Below are positions 13,030-21,189 of a stretch of DNA of 64,000 bases, piece by piece. Both the position numbers and the translations under genes were made by a program. The stretch's first letter is position 1, and each line of letters opens with the position of its first letter. The notes below the pieces were generated by a model. The model ran no database searches. It was not told the DNA's origin and saw only the letters and a list, made by a program, of their open reading frames with translations. Origin of the DNA: a virus; the IMG/VR virus record IMGVR_UViG_3300047172_000052, positions 1-64,000 of that record. The stretch is one strand, 5' to 3'.

Positions 13030-14745
13030 TCAGCCGATGCGACCGCTCCGCTCAGCAAGCCGCGACGCTGCGCCCTGGTAGCGCATGGGCTCACGTGTCG
13101 TGGCGCTGCCGGCGCCGAGGAGCTTCCTGGTGCCACCACGGCGCCGTGCCCGCACCCTGGCGAGGTATTGGCTCGTCATGTCGACCTGATCGTCGTGCGG
13201 CGTGCCACCGGGGAAGCCGAGAAGCTCCGCCTCGTAGTCAGGCAACCAGATGGCATGCTCCGGAAACAACACCTCGCCAGCCTCCAGCATGGGCGTGACG
13301 CCGTCGAAACGGAATTCCTTGGACTGCTGACCGACCTCGATCGGGATCAGTGGGCAAGGCGGCGTGACGCCGCCGGTCGTCCGCATCTGGATGTATTGCG
13401 TGCCGCTGCCCTTGTCCTCGACCAGCAACTGGTGAGCCCGCCACACGCGGCAGGTGTCATCGATCGCCTGCGACATCTCGGCGAATTCCATCCGGCGACG
13501 GATGACCTCGGCGAGGTAGTGGCGCCCATCGACGCCCTCGATCCACACACCTATGACGGTATAGTCGTTGCGTTCGCCCTTTTTACTTGCGCAGTCGACA
13601 GAGACCGTTATTTTCTTGACTTCTTGTCTTATTACCTGTCCATTTTCATTGATGTGATCTTTTGGCAACACATCGTATCTTTTGAACCACGAGCCCTTGA
13701 CAACGCCTCCATTTTCGTCAACAGGCTTGCCGCGATATAGCGAATTCCAGTCTCTGGAGGGCAAGGTAGCCATCAGGTTGTGCAAAATGGCAACGGTGTA
13801 GTAATTTGGCCACAGTGCTTCGCCAATCGCCCGACCAAGTGGATCGTCTTCATCCTCGCAAATTGCAGGTAAATTTACGATGTGATATGGGATTCCGACC
13901 CCTTTTTTGGTCATATCCTCAATAACGCCACACAAATCGAGGGGATGCCAGCGGGTCGCAACAATAAACATCGGTGCATTTGGCAGTAATCGTGTCGTGA
14001 AGTCTGCCATGAACCAGTCGTGAACCTCCTTGCGTTTCGCGGCGCTTTCAGCGTCAGCCCGCGTTGCATAGGGGTCGTCAACCGCAGCGATGTGAGCACG
14101 GAATCCGGCAATGCCCTGGCCCACACCACGCGTCAGGTAGGTGCCGTTCTTGCCTGCCAGCGCCCACGATCCAGACGCCTTGCTTTCCTTGCTGATCGTG
14201 ATCTCGGGGAACACCTGATGGTAAGGTTCGCTGATGATCATGTTCTTGACCTTCAGCCCGAATTCCTTCTCCACGAAGTCGTTCGTGTGTCCGCCCTGGA
14301 TGTATCGGTGGTTGGGATGGTTGCCCATATACCAAGCAGGGAACAACTTCGAGCAGTAGGTGCTCTTGGCGTGCCCTGGCGGCATCGAGATCATCGACCT
14401 GGGTATCTTCCTCGCCGCTATCGCCTCCAGGTGACTGCACATCCACTCGTGATGATGTGCCGGCGGCTCCTCCGGGTTCATGAATTCAGCGAAGCACGAC
14501 AAGCTATGCGGTGCAGCATCCAGCAACCTTGCCCGGTAGTTCGCCTTTGCGTCTTCGAGCATGTGCTCGATCGCTGCGTATTGGTTCTCAGTCTCACTGG
14601 TCTGACATAGCTGGCGCAGGAGCTTCGACAGCGACGGGTGCAACGCCGCCTTGTTCACCAAGGCGCCCTCGATCGACGTCAGCAGGTCGTTCAGTCTGGC
14701 AATGGCGCGGCGGCTTTCCTGCCGCTCTTGAAGGGTGATGTGCAT
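13030..14745 (-). CDS. terL: terminase large subunit
   Basis: A 571-aa packaging motor protein that pumps DNA through the portal and cuts it. The ATPase domain shows Walker A MPPGHAKST near residues 121-129 and a Walker B AAVDDPY near 220-226. The nuclease domain carries the acidic residues expected for an RNase H fold: VDCASKKG near 395 and DDQVDM near 540. GFRAHIAAVDDP is typical of phage TerL. Coupled to terS one base away. The AT-richer segment around 13560-13700 does not break the frame. Confidence 0.93.
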   Translation of the reverse strand: MHITLQERQESRRAIARLNDLLTSIEGALVNKAALHPSLSKLLRQLCQTSETENQYAAIEHMLEDAKANYRARLLDAAPHSLSCFAEFMNPEEPPAHHHEWMCSHLEAIAARKIPRSMISMPPGHAKSTYCSKLFPAWYMGNHPNHRYIQGGHTNDFVEKEFGLKVKNMIISEPYHQVFPEITISKESKASGSWALAGKNGTYLTRGVGQGIAGFRAHIAAVDDPYATRADAESAAKRKEVHDWFMADFTTRLLPNAPMFIVATRWHPLDLCGVIEDMTKKGVGIPYHIVNLPAICEDEDDPLGRAIGEALWPNYYTVAILHNLMATLPSRDWNSLYRGKPVDENGGVVKGSWFKRYDVLPKDHINENGQVIRQEVKKITVSVDCASKKGERNDYTVIGVWIEGVDGRHYLAEVIRRRMEFAEMSQAIDDTCRVWRAHQLLVEDKGSGTQYIQMRTTGGVTPPCPLIPIEVGQQSKEFRFDGVTPMLEAGEVLFPEHAIWLPDYEAELLGFPGGTPHDDQVDMTSQYLARVRARRRGGTRKLLGAGSATTREPMRYQGAASRLAERSGRIG

Positions 14746-14746
14746 G

Positions 14747-15313
14747 TCAGCCTATGGTGATCGGTGGCTTCTTGGGCTTCGCCGGCACCGCTTCCATCGT
14801 CTGCAGATCGACCTGACCGGTGAAGCCGATGTTGTCGAGGAGCTTGTTCACCTTGTCGAGCGGGATAGCAGTCTGGGCGCGCTTCTGCTGCTCCTGCTTT
14901 GCCTCGTCCTCCAGTGCCTTCTTGTCCTTGTTGCCTTCCTGGAATAGCCCGACTTCCTTGCCCAAAAGTTCGAGCGCCTTGTTCGAGGCAGCGTATTGAC
15001 CAGCATCACGTGCGAGCTTGGCGTTCTCCATCAACTCCGCGATCACCCAGCCTGGATCGATCACAGCTTCCCCGCGTGCCCTTTCGACCGCTGCTTCATA
15101 GTCAAGGTCGCCATTCGGCCCGCCGTTGAAGCGTTGCTCTTTCTCCTCCAGCAGTTCGGCGACGCGCTCCTTGATATCGGGGCGCCGTGCCATGACAGAA
15201 CTGTTGGTGGTGCTCTTCTCGTAACCAGCATCCGCGTAGGCCTGCGACTGAGACTTGCCGGCGGCGAGCCCACGACAGAAGAGTTCGTGCTTGACGTTGG
15301 TCAACTGTCCCAT
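14747..15313 (-). CDS. terS: terminase small subunit
   Basis: A 188-aa DNA-recognition partner of TerL. The N-terminus (LTNVKHELFCRGLAAGKSQS, then AYADAGY) matches the Terminase_2-type HTH domain; the middle (VIAELMENAKLARDAG) is the usual helical oligomerisation region and the C-terminus is a charged linker. It lies directly upstream of terL on the same strand. Confidence 0.88.
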   Translation of the reverse strand: MGQLTNVKHELFCRGLAAGKSQSQAYADAGYEKSTTNSSVMARRPDIKERVAELLEEKEQRFNGGPNGDLDYEAAVERARGEAVIDPGWVIAELMENAKLARDAGQYAASNKALELLGKEVGLFQEGNKDKKALEDEAKQEQQKRAQTAIPLDKVNKLLDNIGFTGQVDLQTMEAVPAKPKKPPITIG

Positions 15314-15315
15314 GG

Positions 15316-15669
15316 TCAGTCGTCCTCACCGTCAGCATCGTCATCTTCTTCCTGCGATTGCAACCGACTGATGGTCACAGGACCGAATGATGGATGAACG
15401 CCATAGTAGTATTGATCCGGATCGTAGTCGGCAAGATCAGCACAGTGGAATCCGATGCCGGGCTTGCGGTCGTAGAACTTGAACATCGGTCGACCGTCCT
15501 CGTCGAGCAGCCCGCTGAACTGTGGGTCCTGATGCTTCTCCTCGTAGACAGCGCGTGCGATCACCACATCGTCACCGAAGATCGGATCGACCAGGGACTT
15601 CGGTGGCGTGTTGAAAGCTGCACGGAGGAGGCGCATGGAACCACTTGCGACGGTGCGGAACTTCTTCAT
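15316..15669 (-). CDS. 117-aa hypothetical protein
   Basis: Starts MKKFRTVASGSMRLLRAAFN and ends in a very acidic tail (SQEEDDDADGEDD). Overlaps the resolvase gene by ATGA, so it is part of the packaging operon. No domain recognised. Confidence 0.65.
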   Translation of the reverse strand: MKKFRTVASGSMRLLRAAFNTPPKSLVDPIFGDDVVIARAVYEEKHQDPQFSGLLDEDGRPMFKFYDRKPGIGFHCADLADYDPDQYYYGVHPSFGPVTISRLQSQEEDDDADGEDD

Positions 15670-16175
15670 GATTTCACCCTCGGCAGCAGTTTCTTCTTCA
15701 GCACGTGGCCCTGGTGCATGACGCCATAGAGGGCGATCATCGCTGCCTCGGCCTTGTCGGGTCTGGTGAATAGGTGGGCGCAGGCGGGAAACAATTCCTT
15801 GGCGCGATTCCGCGCCTCGTCCTTCACCTTAGGCACCCGCAGGTTCTTCTTCCAGACATCAGGCGGGATGCGTGTCAGCGGGACGTCCAAAGCCGCCAGG
15901 ACTCCCTTGATCGTTCCGTTGTTGTCGCCAAACGTGAACGCACCAACGGTGCCATCGGTCGGCATCGAGTGGACTTTCTCCAGATAGGCTGAGATGGGGT
16001 CGTTGGCGCGGATCAGCGCCGCCAGAACGACACCATCGGCTTCGGTGATGGTGCGGCTGGTGCCGAGTGTCTTCATGACCGGCATGTCGAATACGTCGAG
16101 GAATCCGTCTTCAGGCCAGATGAACGCCACCGCGCCTTTGCTGCCTGGATCGATCCCTGAAATGCAAAACGTCAT
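15666..16175 (-). CDS. RuvC-like Holliday junction resolvase
   Basis: Start set at MTFCISGIDPGSKGAV. The 169-aa protein shows the RuvC fold: GIDPGSKGAVAF (first Asp), then EKVHSMP with the catalytic Glu near residue 60, and KAEAAMIALYG near the C-terminus in place of the last acidic pair. Such phage enzymes cut branched replication intermediates before packaging, which fits the position next to terminase. The extra N-terminal residues in the longer frame are Arg-rich and unlikely. Confidence 0.8.
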   Translation of the reverse strand: MTFCISGIDPGSKGAVAFIWPEDGFLDVFDMPVMKTLGTSRTITEADGVVLAALIRANDPISAYLEKVHSMPTDGTVGAFTFGDNNGTIKGVLAALDVPLTRIPPDVWKKNLRVPKVKDEARNRAKELFPACAHLFTRPDKAEAAMIALYGVMHQGHVLKKKLLPRVKS

Positions 16176-16482
16176 GCGCCCCCGGCTCACTCTCCTGCAG
16201 GCGCGAGGCCGTCCCCGACAACCAGTCACCTGAGGCCACTGCACCACGTCAGAATGACTGACGCCTGTCAAGCAAACCGACGCACCGTCTCATGAATCCC
16301 GCTGACGCGGGCCTCTCACCAACGACCGACTCAGCGCCACCCCTACGCTCGATCGCGCCACCCCTACCCCTCGCACCGGCCCCCCGATCGCGCGCCGCCC
16401 CCAAGCCCCACAAATCAGCCGGCGTGTGCAGTGGCGCCGACTTGGAAACAATGAGGCATTGGACCAAGAAACCCATAACCTA

Positions 16483-16535
16483 TTGAATAAATTATATATT
16501 CTTTAGTAACATAAAGAAAGAGTAATAATATGGTC
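16483..16535. other. AT-rich tract
   Basis: Mostly A and T (ATTGAATAAATTATATATTC, then AACATAAAGAAAGAG) in an otherwise GC-rich genome. A possible DNA-unwinding element next to the repeats. Confidence 0.6.
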
Positions 16536-16577
16536 CCGTGGTCACACCTAACTCATTGATTTCGCTCACTGGTCCGA

Positions 16578-16611
16578 GTGGTCCAACCGGAAAACGTAAT
16601 GGTCCAGACCC
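16578..16611 (+). repeat. left arm of a 33-bp inverted repeat
   Basis: GTGGTCCAACCGGAAAACGT followed by AATGGTCCAGACCC. Complementary to 16884-16916 except for one extra A. Confidence 0.8.
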
Positions 16612-16883
16612 CCTTGGGCCAGGTTGGACCACTGTAACCCATTGATTTCTCGCCGCTTTGGTGCCACGATATAGCAACGGTCCAAGCGGTCCAACCCCAA
16701 AACGCCTGCCAGAAAAACCCCGCGTGCGCAAAATAACCATGGTTCGTTGCAACTTCATGAGTAAGATACCCACGTTTGTGTAACGAACACCCTGTATATT
16801 CCCCCCGCTCCTCCGGATTGAAAAGGGTCTGGACCACTGGACCACTTGGACCATCGAGCGTTTTCAATGACTTACGAATTGGA

Positions 16884-16916
16884 GGGTCTGGACCATTACG
16901 TTTCCGGTTGGACCAC
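16884..16916 (-). repeat. right arm of the 33-bp inverted repeat
   Basis: GGGTCTGGACCATTACGTTT then CCGGTTGGACCAC. Flanked by further TGGACC units at 16829-16855 and 16909-16938. Confidence 0.8.
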
Positions 16917-17010
16917 CTCGGACCACCTTGGACCACTCGCACAGCACCTCGCGGCAGTCTCACCGTTTGCATTCGCTTCGGTAGTGCAACGGGCTCTCCT
17001 GCCATCTTTC

Positions 17011-17062
17011 ACGCGTGAGGCGCATCTTTCTTGTTGACCGACGTCACGCTTCGTGACATACT
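17011..17062 (+). promoter_or_regulatory. rightward early promoter with operator
   Basis: Operator ACGCGTGAGGCGCAT (17011-17025), TTGACC 17034-17039, 17 nt, CATACT 17057-17062, then CATCGA. Confidence 0.85.
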
Positions 17063-17102
17063 CCCCTCCATCGAAGGACACCAGCGAAGGAGCCAGAGCA
17101 CA

Positions 17103-17303
17103 GTGCGGATCAAGACCAACGGGCGCGAAGGCATCGTCGAGTTCCTGAACGGTCAGCCCTGGTATGTGACCGTCTCCTCGCCCAACACCGGCTTCAGCCG
17201 CACCATCTGGCACAAGGACACCAAGCGCCCGATCAGCCTGCTGGCGTCGCGGTTCATCAACGCCGCCGTGAACCGGCGCAAGGGAATTGTGCCTGAGGCG
17301 TAA
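17103..17303 (+). CDS. 66-aa hypothetical protein, first early gene
   Basis: GTG start with GCGAAGGAG upstream; the upstream in-frame extension covers the promoter and is excluded. Starts MRIKTNGREGIVEFLNGQPW; small beta protein with a basic C-terminus. The operator of the next unit overlaps its last codons. Function unknown. Confidence 0.6.
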   Translation: MRIKTNGREGIVEFLNGQPWYVTVSSPNTGFSRTIWHKDTKRPISLLASRFINAAVNRRKGIVPEA

Positions 17304-17338
17304 TTCTTCTTGACGTCGGCAACCCTCCGTGACATACT
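17292..17338 (+). promoter_or_regulatory. rightward promoter with operator
   Basis: Operator GCCTGAGGCGTAATT (17292-17306, includes a stop codon), TTGACG 17310-17315, 17 nt, CATACT 17333-17338, then CATCGA. Confidence 0.85.
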
Positions 17339-17377
17339 CCTCTTCATCGAGCGCCCCTAAGGAAAGGACACATCGCG

Positions 17378-17620
17378 ATGCGCGGCTGCTACGTGATCAA
17401 GAACCCCGCCGGCACCTTCCACTTCGCCGGTCGCGTCCCCACCGCCCTGGCGTTCGACTGCACCGACGCCGAGGTGCTGGAGGCGGCGCTGCACAGCGGC
17501 CCTGGTCTCGCCCGCAAGATCGCAGCGCGCAAGGGCGTCAAGTTCGAGACCCTTACCTGGGTGACGCGCGAGGAAGCCCTCGAAGCAGCGAAGTCGGCTT
17601 TCGTCGAGGTGGTGGAGTGA
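17378..17620 (+). CDS. 80-aa hypothetical protein
   Basis: Starts MRGCYVIKNPAGTFHFAGRV with AAGGAAAGGA upstream. Predicted alpha-beta with a long C-terminal helix (REEALEAAKSAFVEVVE). Function unknown. Confidence 0.6.
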   Translation: MRGCYVIKNPAGTFHFAGRVPTALAFDCTDAEVLEAALHSGPGLARKIAARKGVKFETLTWVTREEALEAAKSAFVEVVE

Positions 17621-17721
17621 TTATATTCCCACAAACCCCGAGGGAATTCTTGGCGCTGGCGATCATCATCGCCATCCTTCTCGGCGTCATCGCCGTTGCT
17701 CGTCATTTCGGAGTGCAATGA
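17617..17721 (+). CDS. 34-aa membrane peptide
   Basis: GTG start overlapping the previous stop (GTGA). One hydrophobic helix (LALAIIIAILLGVIAVA). Confidence 0.5.
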   Translation: MIIFPQTPREFLALAIIIAILLGVIAVARHFGVQ

Positions 17722-17897
17722 TGCGCCGACTCGCTAACCTTCGCGCAGCCCTCGCCGACCCGGTCGCACGGCGCGCGATCCTCGTGCCGGTCTGCCTCGC
17801 CCTCCAACACCGTGAAGGCATCGAGACGACGCGGGAGCAGATGGAGCAGGCCTACGACAAGGTGCAGGAGGAGAAGTCGACATGCTCAAACGCGTGA
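17718..17897 (+). CDS. 59-aa helical hypothetical protein
   Basis: Starts at an ATGATG that overlaps the previous stop. Helical, with a charged C-terminal half (TTREQMEQAYDKVQEEK). It overlaps the next gene by 16 bases. Function unknown. Confidence 0.5.
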   Translation: MMRRLANLRAALADPVARRAILVPVCLALQHREGIETTREQMEQAYDKVQEEKSTCSNA

Positions 17898-18169
17898 TCG
17901 AAGGATGGAACGCAGCGCCCGGCGCACCGCGTGGCTGGGACCCCAAACGCGACGGCGACTGCGGCGCCCTGCCGATCCGCGTTCATCCAACCCGTGCGTT
18001 CGTCGACCCCTCGGTGCGCCTGGAGTATTGCGAAAGCGCCTGGGAGCCGACGCCCGACGAGCTTCGGCTTCTGAATGCCGGGCACAGCCTTATCCTGCGC
18101 GTCGCCGGCTGGCAGGTTCCGGTGGCTTTGTATGTCGACCCTGTCAAGCCCAACACCGAGGGGAGGTAA
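17882..18169 (+). CDS. 95-aa hypothetical protein
   Basis: Starts MLKRVIEGWNAAPGAPRGWD with GGAGGAGAAG upstream. Ends in a beta-like segment (LILRVAGWQVPVALYVDP). No family recognised. Confidence 0.6.
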   Translation: MLKRVIEGWNAAPGAPRGWDPKRDGDCGALPIRVHPTRAFVDPSVRLEYCESAWEPTPDELRLLNAGHSLILRVAGWQVPVALYVDPVKPNTEGR

Positions 18170-18171
18170 GC

Positions 18172-18369
18172 ATGATCACCTACGCACCGCAGGCTTTCGC
18201 CGGGAAGGCACACCAGGGAACCCACTACGTTCGCTACCGCGACGGCACGCGATCCATGCTCATGTCCAAGCGTGTCGCCCGATCCTACGCCAAGCTCTTC
18301 GGCGGCAGCGTCCACAACGCACGTCAGCCAAACGCCCTCGTGCGTGCCTTCCGGTGGGGGTTCCGCTGA
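18172..18369 (+). CDS. 65-aa basic hypothetical protein
   Basis: GGGGAGGTAAGC precedes the ATG (MITYAPQAFAGKAHQGTHYV). Very basic C-terminus. Function unknown. Confidence 0.55.
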   Translation: MITYAPQAFAGKAHQGTHYVRYRDGTRSMLMSKRVARSYAKLFGGSVHNARQPNALVRAFRWGFR

Positions 18370-18446
18370 TGCCGATCTACGCCGACTGGATCATCGACTC
18401 CGTCCTGCTCGTCTCGCTCGTGTGGTGGCTGGTGCGCAGCGTATGA
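18369..18446 (+). CDS. 25-aa membrane peptide
   Basis: Starts on the TGATG of the previous gene; nearly all hydrophobic (IIDSVLLVSLVWWLVRSV). Confidence 0.4.
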   Translation: MPIYADWIIDSVLLVSLVWWLVRSV

Positions 18447-18640
18447 ATCAATCAACCATCTCCCTTCCCCTCATCGTCTCCCACGCCCAGGCAGTCCGTC
18501 TGTTCGACAGCGTGAGGACTGGGCACAAGTCCGTTCGCTTTGCCGCCGCCATCCTGGACTGGACGCCGGAGCAGGTGCAGGTGTGCGCGTTCGGCGAGGT
18601 GGTGCAGTGCCACTCACCATCGACAAACTCCCTGGCCTGA
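18443..18640 (+). CDS. 65-aa hypothetical protein
   Basis: ATGA overlap with the membrane peptide. Starts MNQSTISLPLIVSHAQAVRL. Overlaps the next gene's chosen start by 34 bases. Function unknown. Confidence 0.5.
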   Translation: MNQSTISLPLIVSHAQAVRLFDSVRTGHKSVRFAAAILDWTPEQVQVCAFGEVVQCHSPSTNSLA

Positions 18641-18942
18641 CGAAGGCAGCACTGGAAATCGCCTACGACAACGGCGGCATCAATCGAGGGCGCACGGAGG
18701 CAGACGCCGGGAAGGAACTGATCGACTTCCTTGCGAAGAGATACAACGCAATCTCACACACAGGTGTGCGGATTTCCGTTGCGCTGCAGTGGGCAGAGAT
18801 CGATCGGTGGCTCAACGCGCAGACGCCGGAAGACCTGCTCTGCATCTGTGCGGGCGACGACGAGGAGCAGGAACGCCTCCTAAAGGACGCACCCGCCGGC
18901 ACGGATGAACTGCTGAACGACATCTTCGAAGAGGTGTGCTGA
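18607..18942 (+). CDS. 111-aa acidic hypothetical protein
   Basis: GTG start with GCGAGGTGG upstream, giving MPLTIDKLPGLTKAALEIAY; an earlier in-frame ATG at 18583 cannot be excluded. Helical and acidic (DDEEQERLLKDAPAG). Last gene before the next promoter. Confidence 0.55.
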   Translation: MPLTIDKLPGLTKAALEIAYDNGGINRGRTEADAGKELIDFLAKRYNAISHTGVRISVALQWAEIDRWLNAQTPEDLLCICAGDDEEQERLLKDAPAGTDELLNDIFEEVC

Positions 18943-18948
18943 GATAAA

Positions 18949-19000
18949 TACGCCTGACGCGTAGTTTGCTCTTGACGCACCGACCTTATGATGGCATACT
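18949..19000 (+). promoter_or_regulatory. rightward promoter with operator
   Basis: Operator TACGCCTGACGCGTAGTTT (18949-18967), TTGACG 18972-18977, 17 nt, CATACT 18995-19000, then CCATCA. Confidence 0.85.
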
Positions 19001-19026
19001 CCCCTCCATCAGCAAGGGAGCCCACG

Positions 19027-19248
19027 ATGACCATCAACTCCGCCACCGACCACGGCTACAACATCAACTGGTCGATCAAAGTGCAGCCCGGTCTGCATGT
19101 GCGTGACGCCGACAGGAACTACATGAAGGTCGTTCGCCGGCACGCCGATGGCGTCTGGTGGGACTGCGAGTGGCTGGAAGGCCCGCACACCGGCAAGACC
19201 ATCGCGCGGCACCACGACGACATACTGGAGGACGCATACGCGCCATGA
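19027..19248 (+). CDS. 73-aa hypothetical protein
   Basis: Start MTINSATDHGYNINWSIKVQ follows AAGGGAGCC; the longer frame begins inside the promoter. A GVWWDCEWLEG segment suggests an SH3-like barrel. Function unknown. Confidence 0.6.
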   Translation: MTINSATDHGYNINWSIKVQPGLHVRDADRNYMKVVRRHADGVWWDCEWLEGPHTGKTIARHHDDILEDAYAP

Positions 19249-19478
19249 CCCACTACCTGGACTCCCACGCCCGGCGCCAGGACCGCCGCATTGTCGACGC
19301 CATCCACACGATGAACAAGCTGGAGAAGCAGCGCGACAGCGTCGTCGAGGTCCTCTGCAAGTTTGTCGACCAATACGCCTATGAGCGCCACACGTGGCCT
19401 GACGACATGGTGGCGCTGCTGGACGAGGCGCACGGCGTGCTGAGCGAGGTTATGGGACAGGAAAGGAAGGACACCTAG
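19245..19478 (+). CDS. 77-aa helical hypothetical protein
   Basis: ATGA overlap with the previous gene. Helical throughout (RIVDAIHTMNKLEKQRDSVV). No family recognised. Confidence 0.55.
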   Translation: MTHYLDSHARRQDRRIVDAIHTMNKLEKQRDSVVEVLCKFVDQYAYERHTWPDDMVALLDEAHGVLSEVMGQERKDT

Positions 19479-19480
19479 AC

Positions 19481-19771
19481 ATGCCAGTCGTCTACGAATG
19501 GTGGGCCGGCGAGATCGACGCGCACGGCGACTGCTTGGAACTGCACTTCTTCAACAATCGCGCGGACGCAGAGCAGCACACCGCCATCAGTGACGACGCC
19601 GTCAAGGTCGACGTGGAACTGGTCCGCAGCGTGATCGAGGACGGCGACCTGATGGATCGGCAGTATGCCCGCATCGTCAACGGTGTGCTGCCCACTGAGT
19701 TCAATGGGGGTGCTACCGTGCCCAAGCGGTTCAACCCTGGCTGCAAACGAAAGGAGGAGGCCTGCCCATGA
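19481..19771 (+). CDS. 96-aa hypothetical protein
   Basis: Starts MPVVYEWWAGEIDAHGDCLE with GGAAAGGA upstream. Has the look of an alpha-beta protein with a Cys near the C-terminus. Function unknown. Confidence 0.6.
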   Translation: MPVVYEWWAGEIDAHGDCLELHFFNNRADAEQHTAISDDAVKVDVELVRSVIEDGDLMDRQYARIVNGVLPTEFNGGATVPKRFNPGCKRKEEACP

Positions 19772-19977
19772 CAACCTCGACAACCCACCTCCACCTCTAC
19801 AAGGTCGACTACGATGTCCTGGCACCCGTCGACCGTCATCCGATCGGCCCGCGCCACTGCGTCGTGCAGGCCACCGATCCGCAGAACGCCAAGGTGATGG
19901 TCGCCATCGCCTACGATCGGCGACCGACCGAGGAGGCTTTCCGGTTCCGACGCATCGTGTTGGCGGGCAGCGTATGA
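19768..19977 (+). CDS. 69-aa hypothetical protein
   Basis: ATGA overlap; AAAGGAGGAGG upstream. Starts MTTSTTHLHLYKVDYDVLAP. Predicted alpha-beta; function unknown. Confidence 0.6.
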   Translation: MTTSTTHLHLYKVDYDVLAPVDRHPIGPRHCVVQATDPQNAKVMVAIAYDRRPTEEAFRFRRIVLAGSV

Positions 19978-20144
19978 CCGCCTTCAACGTAGCCCGCGAG
20001 ACCATGCTGCGGGAGGTCGAACGCACCATGCGCGAGGAGGAGACGTTGCTGGCCCACATGATCCGACAGGACGATCCGGCGGTGACGTGGGGAGAGGCTA
20101 TGGAAAGGGCGTGCCGCGCGCTGGGGAGGCCAGTGAACCAATGA
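19974..20144 (+). CDS. 56-aa helical hypothetical protein
   Basis: ATGA overlap with the previous gene. Highly charged helix (MLREVERTMREEETLLAHMI). Function unknown. Confidence 0.5.
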   Translation: MTAFNVARETMLREVERTMREEETLLAHMIRQDDPAVTWGEAMERACRALGRPVNQ

Positions 20145-20332
20145 ATACCTGCGCCACCTGCCGCTACAACGACGGTGTCTGGTTTCACGACGATTACGAC
20201 GACGTCGACATCCTGCTGTGCTCCATCCCCGAGGCGAAACTCCCGCTTTGCATGCGAGGCGTGGCGATGCGGGAGAAGCAGCCTGTGCGTGCCGATGCGA
20301 CCGGTTGTCCTATGTGGGAGATTGCCACGTAG
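20141..20332 (+). CDS. 63-aa Cys-rich protein
   Basis: Begins MNTCATCRYNDGVWF; CATC and later single cysteines suggest a small metal-binding protein. The start overlaps the previous stop (ATGA). Function unknown. Confidence 0.55.
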   Translation: MNTCATCRYNDGVWFHDDYDDVDILLCSIPEAKLPLCMRGVAMREKQPVRADATGCPMWEIAT

Positions 20333-20335
20333 TAA

Positions 20336-20388
20336 TTACGCCTGGGGCGTATTTGTCTCTTGACTTCCCACTTCCAAAATGGCATGAT
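20336..20388 (+). promoter_or_regulatory. rightward promoter with operator
   Basis: Operator TTACGCCTGGGGCGTATTT (20336-20354), TTGACT 20360-20365, 17 nt, CATGAT 20383-20388, then CATCGA. Confidence 0.85.
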
Positions 20389-20428
20389 GCCTTCATCGAG
20401 CGACACACATCGAAGGAGACGAAGTCAC

Positions 20429-20665
20429 ATGGCGATCACCAAGTCCCAAGTCTCACGCACCGCCGTCGACTGGTCGCGCTACGCCCAGGAGAATGTGTCG
20501 GTCGAGGTGAGCGGTGACACCCTCTATGGCTTCTGCCCCAGCGAGCTTGGCGCGCTCCGCCTCTACCACCAATATCGCGGCGCCAAGAACGTCCGCGCCT
20601 TCCTGTCGGCGGCTCATGGATGGGTCTTCGCGCTGGTGGTGAACTTCTCGGCGGAGGCACGCTGA
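20429..20665 (+). CDS. 78-aa hypothetical protein
   Basis: GAAGGAGAC upstream of MAITKSQVSRTAVDWSRYAQ; upstream in-frame sequence lies within the promoter. Alpha-beta character. Function unknown. Confidence 0.6.
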   Translation: MAITKSQVSRTAVDWSRYAQENVSVEVSGDTLYGFCPSELGALRLYHQYRGAKNVRAFLSAAHGWVFALVVNFSAEAR

Positions 20666-20982
20666 TGAACAACCTCACCACCGTCGCAGCCACCATCCTC
20701 GATCAACTGGGCGACAACCGCTTCCTCGCCATGACCGGCGCCAGGAACCTCGTCGGCGGCGCTGACGACCTGCGGTTCCACCTGCCTCGCGTCAAGACCA
20801 AGTGGGGTGTCGCCGACCGCTTCTGGATCAAACTGGAAGCGGACGACACCTACACGCTGGAGGCTGGGCGCTACGATCACAAGGCCATGGAGGTGAAGCG
20901 CGTGTGCCGTGCGGAGACCATCTACGTGGAGAACCTGCAGGCGACGTTCACGACCATGACCGGGTTGAGGACGCGGCTGTGA
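20665..20982 (+). CDS. 105-aa conserved phage protein of unknown function
   Basis: Starts MNNLTTVAATILDQLGDNRF and contains LAMTGARNLVGGADDLRFHL. I recognise this pattern from a widespread family of small phage and mobile-element proteins with no assigned function. TGATG overlap with the previous gene. Probably a compact alpha-beta fold. Confidence 0.65.
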   Translation: MNNLTTVAATILDQLGDNRFLAMTGARNLVGGADDLRFHLPRVKTKWGVADRFWIKLEADDTYTLEAGRYDHKAMEVKRVCRAETIYVENLQATFTTMTGLRTRL

Positions 20983-21188
20983 CCGAAGCTGAACGCAAGA
21001 AGGGCAAGCGCCTTCTCACGCGGCTGATCACCGCCACCGATCGATACATGCGTGTCCGCGAGCGCCTGAGCGCCAAGGCAGAGCGCAACGGCATGATCGG
21101 GCAATCGGACGTGAAGAAGGAGGATCAGGCGCAGGACGCCTACCTGAAGGCCCAGGCGGCGCTGGTGGAGTGGTTCGATAGGTGCTGA
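20979..21188 (+). CDS. 69-aa helical hypothetical protein
   Basis: GTG start overlapping the previous stop. A basic helical protein (KKGKRLLTRLITATDRYMRV). Function unknown. Confidence 0.5.
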   Translation: MTEAERKKGKRLLTRLITATDRYMRVRERLSAKAERNGMIGQSDVKKEDQAQDAYLKAQAALVEWFDRC

Positions 21189-21189
21189 G

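Larger units (their letters stand above)
16176..17033. other. divergent gene-free region, replication-origin candidate
   Basis: About 860 bp between the leftward packaging operon and the rightward early region. The left end has a TTGACA at 16271-16266 with a poor -10, plus palindromes CGTCAG..CTGACG (16247-16263) and CCCGC..GCGGG (16300-16313). A strongly AT-rich stretch lies at 16483-16535. From about 16570 to 16940 there are many TGGACC/GGTCCA units in both orientations. The ORFs that cross it are products of the repeats. Confidence 0.6.

Noticed and set aside
16243-16271. Leftward promoter for the packaging operon
   Set aside because: A TTGACA is present but the sequence 17 nt away (CGTGGT) is not a -10, so it was not listed as a promoter.
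16492-17005. Two overlapping minus-strand ORFs rich in Gly, Pro, Trp
   Set aside because: They are translations of the TGGACC repeats and the AT-rich tract; no RBS and no protein-like region outside the repeats.
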